A stretch of 64,000 nt of DNA from Streptomyces sp. SUK 48 (GTDB lineage Bacteria; Actinomycetota; Actinomycetes; Streptomycetales; Streptomycetaceae), in the NCBI RefSeq assembly GCF_009650765.1, contig NZ_CP045740.1, positions 1,674,001 through 1,738,000 on the forward strand, read 5' to 3'. The notes under the pieces are model-generated. The model saw only the letters and a program-made list of their open reading frames with translations. It searched no databases and was not told the DNA's origin. Below, one piece after another: positions 27,908 to 37,800 of the stretch (its first letter is position 1; every line of letters begins with the position of its first letter). The position numbers and the translations under genes were made by a program.

Positions 27908-29205
27908 TGGGCGACAGCTGGGTCGGCGGAGACATCGGCGGGCTGCACACGATGGCCACCACCTACAAGAACGCCAAGGACAAGCTCGACGGCGTGGTCA
28001 AGCCGCTGAGCACCGCGGTGGAGAAGCTGGCGGGCGACGCGAGCTGGAAGGGCGAGGCGGCCGAGACGTTCCGCGGCAAGTGGAGCGAGGACGAGATCAC
28101 GGCCGGCGGCTTCGCCGAGCTGGTGCACCAGGCGGGCACCATCCTGGGCACCCTCGCCGACGCCCTGACCACCTGTGAGACGTCCCTGCAGAACGCGGAG
28201 CACACGGCGGCCGGCAAGGGCGTGGTCTGCGACGCCAAGGGCGCGCCGCAGCCGATCATGACGGCGGACCCGCCGAGCGCGGACGACCAGAAGACCATCT
28301 CCGCGATGAACGACTACGCGAAGGTGCGCGACCGGGTCCTGCACACCGCCCAGCACGCGCGCCTTCAGGCGGCGCAGCAGCTGTCGGACCTGTACGACCA
28401 GGTCACGTCGAAGGACAGCTCGGTGTCCCAGGGCGACAAGGTCACCATCGCGGACTATCTGCGCGGCCTGTACGCGTACGACGCCGAGGACGCCCGCGCC
28501 GGCGGGGAGAAGGCCCGCTCCAAGCTGGACGACGCCAAGCAGGCGGCGCAGGACGCCAAGAAGGAGCTGCGCGCCGAGCGCAAGGCGTACCAGAAGGCGG
28601 GCAAGGCGCTGCCCAAGGACCTGCCCGCCAAGGGCGCGTACAAGGACGCGCTCACCAAGGTGGACGACCTGGAGGACGCGATCGCGCGCGCGGAGAACGG
28701 CAGCACCAAGCTGCCGTACGACCGGGCGCTGAACGTGAAGCTGGCCGACGCGGCGGATCTGCTGCGGGCGGGCAAGGGCCTGGAGGCGGTGCCGGACTTC
28801 CTGAAGGAGATCCCGGTGCTGGACGTGGCCGCGGCCGGGGCGTGCGGGCTGCTGGAGGCGTCCGACGACCATGACAAGGGCTGGTCGTGGCAGAAGTCGA
28901 TCGCGGTGGACGGGGGCGCCAACGTCGCGGGGCTCGCCGCCGGTACGGCCATCACGGCGGGCCTGGTCGCGGCCGCGCCCGTGGATGTGCCCGTGCTGGT
29001 GGTGGCGGGAGTCGGCGGCGCGGTGGTGATCGGCGCGACCGGCATCATCGACCACTCCCTCCACGAGCACTGGAGCGAGGACATCCACGACCACGGCGTG
29101 GTCGGCGGTGTACTGACAGGGTCGGGGCATGTGCTGTCCAAGACCGGGGGCGACTTCAAGCGACTCGGAGAGGACGCCTGGCATGGCATCAAGAGCATCT
29201 TCTGA
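27907..29205 (+). CDS. large WXG/LXG-type protein, putative type VII secretion substrate
   Basis: This 432-residue protein starts with a WXG100-like domain (residues 1-100) whose turn is ASWKGEAAETFRGKW. A charged region with coiled-coil character follows (about 180-260: KLDDAKQAAQDAKKELRAER). The last 120 residues turn glycine/alanine-rich and hydrophobic (GGANVAGLAAGTAITAGLVA, then PVLVVAGVGGAVVIGATGII) before an amphipathic end. That arrangement, an export domain, a linker and a hydrophobic C-terminal module, is typical of polymorphic type VII effectors, and the tail could insert in membranes. No enzyme motif was recognised. The next gene overlaps by 23 nt. Confidence 0.78.
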   Translation: MGDSWVGGDIGGLHTMATTYKNAKDKLDGVVKPLSTAVEKLAGDASWKGEAAETFRGKWSEDEITAGGFAELVHQAGTILGTLADALTTCETSLQNAEHTAAGKGVVCDAKGAPQPIMTADPPSADDQKTISAMNDYAKVRDRVLHTAQHARLQAAQQLSDLYDQVTSKDSSVSQGDKVTIADYLRGLYAYDAEDARAGGEKARSKLDDAKQAAQDAKKELRAERKAYQKAGKALPKDLPAKGAYKDALTKVDDLEDAIARAENGSTKLPYDRALNVKLADAADLLRAGKGLEAVPDFLKEIPVLDVAAAGACGLLEASDDHDKGWSWQKSIAVDGGANVAGLAAGTAITAGLVAAAPVDVPVLVVAGVGGAVVIGATGIIDHSLHEHWSEDIHDHGVVGGVLTGSGHVLSKTGGDFKRLGEDAWHGIKSIF

Positions 29206-29734
29206 CGCCCCGGCCGCCCCGGCCCCCGCCCGCATCCCGGCCCTGCCGGGGCTCGGCACCACCTGGTACACGCGCGGGGCCCGCTACTGGCTGCGCCGGG
29301 CGAGCGGTGCCCTGCTGTGGTTCCTCGTGCTGGCCTTCTTCTGCTACGCGGCGCTGGAGCTGTACAGCGGGTTCCGCGAGCAACTGCCGTCGGCGGTGCG
29401 CACGGTGTGGGACTGGGCGCAGGCCGTGGCGTCCGTGGTGGCGCTGGCGTGGGGCTGGCTGGTCCAGCGCCGGGACCATCGCGCGAAGCTCCAGGACCCT
29501 CCGGTCCCCGACGAGTTCCGCGCCGGCAAGCGCGACGAGGTGCGCCGCACCACCTGGCTGACGCTGGTGGGCCGACTGCTCGTGGTGATCGCGGCGCCCG
29601 TCCTGCCCGCCTTCGCCGCCTGGGCCGTCGGCTGGTGCGCGGCGGCGTTCACCGTGCGCGAGTACCCGAGCGAGGTCGGCGCCCGCCGTTGGCTGGAGGG
29701 GCAAAAGGGGCGCGGTGGTACGTCCCGGGGGTGA
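29183..29734 (+). CDS. integral membrane protein, possible immunity partner
   Basis: This 183-residue protein has three predicted membrane spans (SGALLWFLVLAFFCYAALEL, AQAVASVVALAWGWLV, and WLTLVGRLLVVIAAPVLPAF continuing into AAWAVGW). The start at 29183 lies within the end of the preceding gene, with GGAGAGG upstream, so translation is coupled. No family was recognised. A small multi-span protein placed directly after a putative membrane-active effector fits an immunity role, but this is inference only. Confidence 0.7.
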   Translation: MASRASSDAPAAPAPARIPALPGLGTTWYTRGARYWLRRASGALLWFLVLAFFCYAALELYSGFREQLPSAVRTVWDWAQAVASVVALAWGWLVQRRDHRAKLQDPPVPDEFRAGKRDEVRRTTWLTLVGRLLVVIAAPVLPAFAAWAVGWCAAAFTVREYPSEVGARRWLEGQKGRGGTSRG

Positions 29735-29824
29735 GCCCGTGATCGCCTGGCCACCCAGCGAGTTCGTGCTTCTGCCGCACAGGCAGTCGTGTGACACTGT
29801 CGTCCCCGTTCCCCCTCCCACGAG

Positions 29825-30529
29825 ATGTGCGCCGTGCGTTCTCTGCCTCTGCCGCTCGCCCTCACCGCCCGGCTGACCCCCGTCGTGGTCCTCGCCTGCG
29901 CCGGGTGGGCCCTGTCCGCCTCCCCCGCCACACCCCAGGCGTCGTCCACCGGGCACCGGTCCGGGGCGGGCGCGCCCGGCCCGTCCGCGTCGTCCGCCGC
30001 GCCCTCCGCCTCGTCCGCGTCGACGTCGTACTCCACCGCCTCCTCCCCCTGCTCCGCCGTGTCCGCCTCGACCGTCGGCGATCTGGTGCCCGGGGCGAAG
30101 GCCGCCGGCAAGGAGATCCCCTCGACCGACCCGAAGCTGCGCCGCACCTGCTCCTGGAACGCCCTGCACGGCTACGCGTACCACTGGCTCGACGTCTCCT
30201 ACGAGATCAGCGGCTCGGCGGACGAGGCCACGCAGGAGTACCAGCAGCAGGTGAGCCGGAGGACCGGCGGCGGGAGCGTGCCGGGGCTCGGGGACAGCGC
30301 GTACTCGGTGGTCGGCCTGTCCACCGAGGACAAGCAGCAGACCCGCGAGGGCGTGGTGATCGTGCGCGTCTCGAACGCGCTGGTCGTGGTGACGTACAGC
30401 GGCAGCGACTTCGACACCAAGAAGGCGCCGGGGACGGACGAGATCAACAAGGGTGCCATCAAGGTGGCGCGGGCCGCGGTCGGGGCGCTCGGGGGCGGGC
30501 GGTCCGCGAGCGCGTCCGGGTCCGGCTGA
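29825..30529 (+). CDS. secreted lipoprotein, DUF3558-like
   Basis: This protein of about 234 residues has a basic N-terminus, a hydrophobic segment and a lipobox-like site (VVVLAC at about residues 20-25), followed by a long Ser/Ala/Pro linker. The mature domain resembles DUF3558 lipoproteins: PCSAVSASTVGDLVPGA, RRTCSWNAL, and a late strand VIVRVSNALVVVTYSG, with two cysteines likely paired. It is predicted to sit on the outer face of the membrane. GTG at 29834 is an alternative start. It is convergent with the FHA gene, 20 nt away. Confidence 0.72.
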   Translation: MCAVRSLPLPLALTARLTPVVVLACAGWALSASPATPQASSTGHRSGAGAPGPSASSAAPSASSASTSYSTASSPCSAVSASTVGDLVPGAKAAGKEIPSTDPKLRRTCSWNALHGYAYHWLDVSYEISGSADEATQEYQQQVSRRTGGGSVPGLGDSAYSVVGLSTEDKQQTREGVVIVRVSNALVVVTYSGSDFDTKKAPGTDEINKGAIKVARAAVGALGGGRSASASGSG

Positions 30530-30549
30530 CCGGTCTGCCCGCTTGGTCG

Positions 30550-31140
30550 TCAGGGTGCCGCGTCGCCCGGCTCGTCCTCGATGCCCCGGACGACGAAGTC
30601 GACCTCGGGGCCGAGGTCGACCCGGTCGCCGTCGCGCAGCCGGACCGGGGAACCCGGTGTCAGGACACGGTCGTTGACGCGGGTGCCGTTGCTGGCGCCG
30701 CGCGGGACCTCGGTCAGCCAGGCGGCCCCCTCCGGGGTGTGGACGAGGGTCGCGTGCCGCGCGGAGACCGTCTCCTCGTCGGCCATGAGAGCGGCCGCCT
30801 CGGGGGCCCAGCTCTCGCTGCGCCCCAGCCGGAGCTCCGCGCCGCGCGGCACGTCGAGGTGCCGGCCGCCGCCGCGGAAGACCAGCCGCAGCACACCGCC
30901 CGCGAGCCGGCGCGCCTGCCGCTCCCGGGCACCGACCGGGGACAGGCAGCCGGGGCACACGCCCGCGCCGGCGGGGACGACGGCGGCACACCGCGCGCAG
31001 CGCGCGCCGACGGCCGGTGGCGCGGGCGCGGCCGTCGGGAATGCGGTCAGTGGCGGGGATGCGGTCGGCGCGGACCCGAAGTTCTCGTCGACGGACTCCC
31101 ACCCGTCATCGTCGTCGTACCCGTCAGGCTCCTCCGCCAT
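30550..31140 (-). CDS. FHA-domain protein with zinc ribbon
   Basis: This 196-residue protein has an acidic disordered N-terminus, a zinc ribbon at about residues 47-66 (RCARCAAVVPAGAGVCPGC) and a C-terminal forkhead-associated domain. FHA core residues are visible: LGRSES, VSARHATLVH, and ASNGTRVNDR. The fold binds phosphothreonine, and the large Ser/Thr kinase three genes upstream is the obvious partner. It overlaps the end of the AAA+ ATPase gene by 17 nt, so it belongs to that operon and is its last gene. Confidence 0.88.
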   Translation of the reverse strand: MAEEPDGYDDDDGWESVDENFGSAPTASPPLTAFPTAAPAPPAVGARCARCAAVVPAGAGVCPGCLSPVGARERQARRLAGGVLRLVFRGGGRHLDVPRGAELRLGRSESWAPEAAALMADEETVSARHATLVHTPEGAAWLTEVPRGASNGTRVNDRVLTPGSPVRLRDGDRVDLGPEVDFVVRGIEDEPGDAAP

Positions 31141-33124
31141 CCGCGGCCCCCTTCTTGATGACGACCGTCGTGTCCACCCGTCCGCTCTCGGTCTCCCGTA
31201 CGCCGGTCACCACGACCGTGCTGCCCGGCCCGAGGTCGGGCGCCGCGAACAGCTCCCGGGCGAGCGGGTTGATGAGATGCGTCTCCAGCACCATGCCGAT
31301 GCCCCGGCCGCCGTTCCACTTGTCCCGCGTGCAGTGGTCCAGGAGTTCACGCCGGGCACTGTCCTCGATCTCCAGGGAGAGCTGGTGCCCCTGCGCCAAC
31401 TGGCGCTGGATGTTACCCACTTGGAGATCGAAGATGCGCTCCGCGATCGCGTCGGAGATGAAGTCGAAGACGACGACGTTGCCGCCGATCCGGTTCATCA
31501 GCTCGGGGCGGCCGATGACCTCCTCGAAGTGCTTCTTCACGTTGTCCTTGACCGTGGTCTCCAGCTTCTTGTACGGCGTGCCCGGGGCGACGATCCACTT
31601 GCGTTCCTTCGTCTGCGGATCGGTGTGCTGGACGCCGAGGTTGGAGGTGAAGATGAGCACGCACTCGCTGAAGTACGTGGTGACCCCTTGCCCGTCGGTG
31701 AGCCGGCCGTCCTCCAGGACCTGGAGGAACTTGTCGAGGATGCCCTTGTCGGCCTTCTCGATCTCGTCGAAGAGGATGACGCGGAAGGGGTTCTCCCGTA
31801 CGGCGGAGGTCAGTTCGCCGCCCGCCTCGTAGCCGACGTATCCGGGCGGCGCGCCCACGAGCCGGTCGGCGGAGTGGGCGGCCGAGAACTCGCTCATGTC
31901 GAAGCGGAGATACGCCTGGTCGCTGTCGAAGAGCACCGAGGCCACGGCCTTGGCCAGCTCGGTCTTGCCGGTGCCGGTCGGGCCGGCGAAGAACAGCACA
32001 CCGCGCGGCCGGTGCCCCGGGTTGGTGGCCTGCGCCCCGGAGAGGCCCAGCGCGGCCCGCTTGAGGATGTCCAGGGTCATCGCCACGGCCGCCTCCTGCC
32101 CCAGCACCCGGCGGGGGATGGACCGTTCGTTGTCCGGGTCCTCGCCGGCGAGGATGCGCCGGCGGATCTCGCCCCGGCTCCAGGGGTTCTTCTCCACGCC
32201 GAGCCGGTAGATCCGTACGGCGTCGGGCATCGCGGTGAACGGCATGCCCCGGGAGCGGGCGAGCTTCACGCTCTCCTCCATGGCCCGCAGGCTCAGTCCG
32301 GTGGCCGCCCGGGCGAAGGCGCCGACAAACCGGGCCGCCTCCTGCGCGTCCGTGTCGCCGGATACGGTACGGCCGCCGCCCGCGCCCTTCCCGGCGTACC
32401 GGTCGTAGCGCTCGCGCAGCAGCCGCGCCATCGTCGTACGCTCGTCCGCGTCCGGCTCCGGCACGGCGACCGCCCGGATCCGCTCGCTGCCGGAGATCAG
32501 CCAGCCCGGTACGTCCCGCTCCCCCTCGGCGAGCCAGATCACCGGGTTGAACCGGCCCGGCTCGTCCGGGACGACGGGGTTGCCGGTCCAGGGCTCCAAC
32601 GGCTTTGCCTCGGTGGCGAGTTTGAGGCAGGCGAGGAAGAAGTCCCGCTCGTCGGGGGTCGGCCGGGACGGGTCGGTGAGCAGACGGGAGGAGTGGTCGA
32701 CGACCAGCGCCAGCCGCAGCGGCCGCAGCCGGCGCCCGTCCCGCATCATCTCCTCGCGCCGCTCCGCCCAGCCGGAGGTGATGTTCCGCATCTGGTCGAG
32801 CACCGCCTGGCGCTGGGCGGCGTTCTGGCCGGGGAACTCGCGCGGGCCCTGGAGCAGTTCCTCCAGGGCGGTCCGGGTCTCCCCGTCCCCGGCCGCCACA
32901 TGGAACCCGCCCACCTGGTCGCAGAGCACCAGTGCCTGGTAGCCGATCTCCCGCAGCGGGTTCCAGAGCACGTCGAGCATCGGATGGAAGCGGTCCCGGC
33001 CGCGCCGGCTCACCAGGTGCAGATCACGGATGTTGCCGTGCAGCACGTACTGCGCGTGCACGCCGAGCGTTCCGATCAGCTCCTCCACGAAGGGCGGGAG
33101 CCGGTCTTCCTTGGACAGTTCCAT
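31124..33124 (-). CDS. Clp/HSP100-like AAA+ ATPase
   Basis: This 666-residue protein has a C-terminal AAA_2 module (about residues 320-600) with Walker A GPTGTGKTELAKAVA, Walker B VILFDEIEKAD, the pore-like loop GAPPGYVGYEAGGELT, sensor 1 FTSNLGVQ and an arginine-rich ELMNRIGG segment, closest to the second ATPase ring of ClpB/ClpC. The first 300 residues look like an AAA-related domain without a P-loop (LALVVDHSSRLLTD, NPVIWLAEGERDVPGWLISG) and lack a Clp N-domain. It may remodel a protein complex in the same operon. An excellent GGAGG precedes the ATG. Its role is unknown; FHA and kinase neighbours suggest phospho-controlled activity. Confidence 0.85.
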   Translation of the reverse strand: MELSKEDRLPPFVEELIGTLGVHAQYVLHGNIRDLHLVSRRGRDRFHPMLDVLWNPLREIGYQALVLCDQVGGFHVAAGDGETRTALEELLQGPREFPGQNAAQRQAVLDQMRNITSGWAERREEMMRDGRRLRPLRLALVVDHSSRLLTDPSRPTPDERDFFLACLKLATEAKPLEPWTGNPVVPDEPGRFNPVIWLAEGERDVPGWLISGSERIRAVAVPEPDADERTTMARLLRERYDRYAGKGAGGGRTVSGDTDAQEAARFVGAFARAATGLSLRAMEESVKLARSRGMPFTAMPDAVRIYRLGVEKNPWSRGEIRRRILAGEDPDNERSIPRRVLGQEAAVAMTLDILKRAALGLSGAQATNPGHRPRGVLFFAGPTGTGKTELAKAVASVLFDSDQAYLRFDMSEFSAAHSADRLVGAPPGYVGYEAGGELTSAVRENPFRVILFDEIEKADKGILDKFLQVLEDGRLTDGQGVTTYFSECVLIFTSNLGVQHTDPQTKERKWIVAPGTPYKKLETTVKDNVKKHFEEVIGRPELMNRIGGNVVVFDFISDAIAERIFDLQVGNIQRQLAQGHQLSLEIEDSARRELLDHCTRDKWNGGRGIGMVLETHLINPLARELFAAPDLGPGSTVVVTGVRETESGRVDTTVVIKKGAADGGGA

Positions 33125-33192
33125 CGTTCCTCCCCCCGGTCCGCGGGCACGGACCGTGTGCGGGCATGCCTCTCAGTGGCGCTTGCGGCGGT

Positions 33193-34811
33193 TCAGCGCT
33201 GGTCCCGGCGGCGGTCGTCGCCGTCGGCGGTCTTGTACCGCGGACCCGTGTGGTGGGCGGGTTCCGGCCGGACGTCGTCCCTCGCCGGCGGCTCGTCGAG
33301 CGACACGGCGCCCTCCCCCGGTACGCCCGGCAGCGCGCCCTCGGTCCGTACGTCGAACTCGATGTCGACGCCCAAGTCCTTGATGATCCGCTGGAGTTCG
33401 CCGATCCGCTCGGGGGTCTGCGCGCAGCGGGCGTCGTCGAGGGCGCGCTGCTCGGGGGTCCGCTCCGGCCCGCCGCGGTACATGGTCGCGACCCTGAGCG
33501 CGCCGTCGGACACCGTCGCCCTGAGCCAGTGGCCGGGCCCCCAGCCGTCCGGTGTCCAGTCGAGACGGATCTCCTGCCCCGCGGGCCGGCCGGCCTCGGT
33601 GGGCCCGCCGAACCTCCGGGCCAGTTCCTCGACGGCCCTGGCGCACTGGTCCCGGACGTAGATGGTCTCCAGCGCGCAGCGCCGCTCCTCCACGGCGCGT
33701 TCGACCACGGCCAGTTCCTCGCGGTTCAGCGGGACGGCGTCGTCCAGGGTCCGCCGCAGCAGTTCCACCGCCTCCGGTGCCGGGGCGAGGTCCTCGGCGT
33801 CCGCCGGGGTCTCGTAGACGAGGAAGTCGTAGTGCAGCGCGGCCCGTTCCTGGGCCTCCCGGGTCAGGCGCGCGTCCTTGTTGGCGTCGCGGACGTACTT
33901 GCGCGCCTCGTTGAGGTGGATGCGCGCCCGGCGGGGGTCCTCGGCCGCGCGGCACACGGCGTGCCGGACGGCACCGGCGGCGAGTTCGGCGGCCTCGGAG
34001 ACGGCGTAGGGGTCGAGCCCGCCGAGGATCTCCGCGCCGGCCCGGCGGACCTCGTCCGCGTCCGGGGCGGGACGGGGGGCGCGGTCGGAGGTCTGCCGGG
34101 GCAGCCGGCGTTCCTCGGCCTCGGCGGTGCGCTCCGCGGTGAACAGGTCCAGCGCCCGCCGCCGGCTCTCGCGCAGCGCGCGCTGCCAGGCGTCGTCGCC
34201 GTCGTCCAACCGCAGTTCGGCGCCGAGGCGTTGCTGCTCCCACGCGGCATGCCGTTCCTCCGCCCGGCGCACGTCCTCCTCGAAGCGGGCCAGTCGCTGC
34301 CGCAGGGTGCGCAGTTGCTCGCCGACCGGCTCCAGCGGTGGCGGCAGATCGGGGTCCGGCGGGCCTCCGCCCGGGCCGCCCGCGGCACCGGCCCGGGCCA
34401 CCCGCGCGAGCAGGGCGCGCCTGCGGGCATTGACGCGTACCGCCGCGAAGGCGGCGTCCCGCCACTGTTCGGCGGCCGTCGCGGCCAGTGCCTGCTGCCG
34501 CTCCAGGCAGCGCTGCTCCTCCCCGCGCGCACCGCGGCGGCGGCGAGGACACGGGTGGTGAGCAGGGCGGCCCGGCCGACGAGCAGGGCGCCGCTGAGCG
34601 AGCCGAGGGCCTGGAGCGCGGCGTCGCCGGCCTGATGCACCGTGTGCTGGATGAAGTCGCCGGCGTGGGCGGAGAGGTGGCTGGTCGCGCCGTGCGTATG
34701 GAGCAGGCCGGTGTGCGGCAGGGCCTGGGCGTCGACGGGCGGCGGGGGCGGCGGGAAGGTCACGGTGGGCATCACCATGTCCACCGTCGGGAAGGCGAGA
34801 CCCGAACTCAT
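33193..34811 (-). CDS. coiled-coil protein with an apparent frameshift near 34540
   Basis: The coding pattern changes frame. From ATG 34811, which overlaps the kinase stop by four nucleotides, about 95 residues read sensibly (start MSSGLAFPTVDMVMPTVTFP, then HTVHQAGDAALQALGSLSGA). Near 34540 the coding signal moves to another frame that runs to the stop at 33193 with about 450 well-formed residues, rich in Ala/Arg/Glu helices (ERQQALAATAAEQWRDAAFA, EQLRTLRQRLARFEEDVRRA) and ending in QRIIKDLGVDIEFDV. No start codon with ribosome site exists near the junction in the second frame. One missing base in a GC run (around GCGCGCGGGG) would join them into about 540 residues. It may be a sequencing error, a disrupted gene or programmed slippage. 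No known family recognised. Confidence 0.65.
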
Positions 34812-37800
34812 GCCTGTCCTCCTGTGCTGTCGGACCCTGGCTCCGCCGTCGTCCCGGACGTGGTCGCGGAGGTCGTCTTGGGGGTGGTCGCGGGGATCGT
34901 CTTGGGGGTGGTCGCAGTCGCCGTCGTGGGCGGGGTCGTTGCCGTCGACTCGTGTCGCACCGCAGACTGCGGCTCCGGTGTCGCCTCGGGGCGGGGCTCG
35001 GACGATGACTCACCCGCGGTTTCGCCCGCAGCCTCGCCCGCAAACTCGGCGATCGTCGCGGAGGGCGACTCGGCAGTCGTCGTGGACGTGGCCGCAGAGG
35101 TCGTCTCGGCGGTGGTCACGGTCGCCGTCGTGGGCGGGGTCGTTGCCGACGACTCGTGTCGCGTCGCGGACTGTGGCCCCGGTGTCGCCTCGGGGCGGCG
35201 CTCGGACGATGACTCACCCGCGGTCTCGCCCGCAGCCCCGCCCGCAAACTCGGCGATCGTCGCGGAGGGCGACTCGGCTGTCGTCGTGGACGTGGTCGCG
35301 GAGGTCGTCTCGGGGGTGGTCACGGTCGCCGTCGTGGGCGGGGTGGTTGCCGTCACCTCGGGCTGCGTCGCGGGCCGTGGCTCCGCCGTCTCCTCGGGCT
35401 GCGTCGCGGGCCGTGGCTCCGCCGTCTGCTCGGGCCGGGGCTCGGCCACCGGCTCGGCCACCACCCCGGGGCAGAACCCGGCCACCCGCCCGGTCGCCCC
35501 CTCGGAGCCGACCCCGGCCGGCGGCCCGGTCGCCGTATCAGCCGTCGGTTCGAGCCGCAGGCCGTCCGGCCGACGTGCCCGGTCTGCCCGAGGTACCCGG
35601 TTTGCCCACCGCGTTCGATCCGCCCGCCTCGTCCGGGCTGCCCGCCGCGTCCGGCGGCGGTCCAGGAAGCGGCGCGGGTGCCACCGGGACAGCCGGTGGC
35701 CCGCCCGTCGGCGTCGCAGCCGGCGCTCGTGGCGGCCGCGCCACCACCAGGCCAGCAGTCGCCGCAGGCCCCACTCCGGCTCGGGATCGGGCGGCAGCCC
35801 GGCGGCCCGCAGCCGCCGGCGCTCGTGCCGGCCCCGCCACCAGGCCAGCAGCCGGCGCAGGCTCCACGCGGACTCCGGATCGCGCGGCCGGCGCAGCCGC
35901 CGGTGGGCGAGGCAGCGGCGGACGCTCCACACCGCGACGGCGACCGCCGAGGCGAGCGGCCACACCCAGGGCGCGCGGACGATGGCGTAGAAGCCGAGGA
36001 AGACGGCGAGCACCAGCAGCGCCGCCGTGAGGTAGCGGCCGGCCCGGGTGCGGGCCAGCCGGGCGGGGCGCTCCGCGTGCCGGATCAGCAGGCCCGCCAG
36101 CGATCTCTCCGGGTGGTAGAAGGGCGGCCCGATGTACGCGGCGGTCCACAGCTCCGCCGCGAAGACGAACGCGGCCGCCGGCAGCGCCTCCAGCCAGGCC
36201 GTCACGACCGCGTCCTGCGCGGCGCGGCCCAGGACGTCGGCGAGGCCGATGACGAAGGTCCAGGGGGCCGTGACGACCGTGGCGCCGAGCAGGGCCCAGC
36301 CCAGGGTGGGCAGCCGGTCCAGGCGCCGCAGTACGGCGAGGAGTCCGGCCTGGTCCGCCGCGAGCATCCGGTCGGCCTCCTGGACGAGCCGCCGCCGCCT
36401 GAGTTCCTCGGCCGCGAACCGGGCCTGCTCGTACAGGAGATGGGCGGCGAGCAGGCGCAGGTCGTCCTCGCGGGCGTCGAGCAGCGCGTCGAACCAGGGG
36501 ACGCGCTCCGGGAGCAGGGCGCGCCGGCGCAGGATGTCGTCGGTGAGCCGGCTCCGGGTGCGCTCCGGTTCGCGTGCCAGCTGAAGGAGCCAGGCGTCGA
36601 CCGCGTCGGTCCGCCGCAGGGCCGCGGCCACGCCGGGGAGGGTGCCGATCTCATGGCCGCGCAGCTCCCGGACGGTGGGCTCCCAGCCGGCCCGCAGGGT
36701 GTGCCAGGCGCGGCCGGTCTCGTCCAGTCCGTGGCCGCCGGGCCGCTGGGCGAGTCCGGTCAGTACGGCGGGCCGCTCCGCGAGGTGCCGCAGCAGGGAG
36801 ACCGCGTCGGCGTGGCCGTCCCTGGCGCCCTGGCACAGCAGGCGCATGCCGCGTACGTCGAGGTCCGCGCCGTGCCAGGAGACATCGAGGCCGGGGCCGA
36901 GCCAGTTCAGGAGCCGTACCACGGTGCCGGCGGACGGCGGGCGGTCCAGTTCGGCGCGCAGGGCCGCGAGCCGGCGTAGTTCCTCGGGGCTGCGGGCGCC
37001 GGTGGTCTCGAACTGGCCCAGCCACGCGACGAGTTCGCCCCGGTCGTCGGCGGCGGCCAGCATCCGGGCCGCGGAGACGTGGTTCTGGTCGAGGTGGAGG
37101 GCGAGCGCGTCGGTCCCGGTGAACTCGCGCCCCATGAACGGGAAGGGCCGGATCGCGGGGCGCGGGTCCTCGTCGTCGAAGACCCGCTCGTCGGTGCGCG
37201 GGGCGACGTCGGGGTCCTTGCCGTCCAGCCAGTCCCCCACCTGCCCGGCGTGCCAGCGCTTCTCGGGGGCCCGGGTGAGCAGGCCCTCGCAGAGCCGGCG
37301 GGTCCTGCGGTCGCCGATGCCGCTCAGGTCGGGGTCGTGCGTGGCGATCTCCGCCAGCACCTCCTCGTCGCGGCGGAAGTCGACCGGGTGCCTGCCGAGG
37401 GCGAGTTGGGCGATCACCATGCCGAGCGACCACCAGTCGCCGGCCTCGGAGACGGTCTGCCGCAAAAGTCCGGCCTCGGGCGCGAGGTAGAGGGGCTTGC
37501 CCCGCCAGTCGGTGCGGGGCTCCTCGGCCTCCTCGGGCCGGTGGACGGCGGCGCCGAAGTCGATGAGGACGAGGTCGGCCGTGTCCGCGCGGCGGGTCTG
37601 CACCATGATGTTGTCGGGGGTGATGTCCCGGTGCACGACGCCCCGTCCGTGCAGGGCGGTGAGGGCGTCGTACAGCTGGCCCACCAGGTCCTTGACGGTC
37701 TCGGGGCGCAGTTCCCCGCAATGGTCGGCGTGGTACCTCGCGAGGTCCTCCTCGCCGTGCGACCAGTACAGGTGCCAGGGGTGTCCGTGGGCCTCGCCGG

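Noticed and set aside
29183..29205. Overlap of the WXG protein and membrane-protein genes as a frameshift error
   Set aside because: Both frames have good starts or stops and normal composition; a 23-nt coupled overlap with a ribosome site is adequate.
34808..35520. Repeats considered as a CRISPR array
   Set aside because: The 204-bp units are contiguous, in frame and coding, without spacers.
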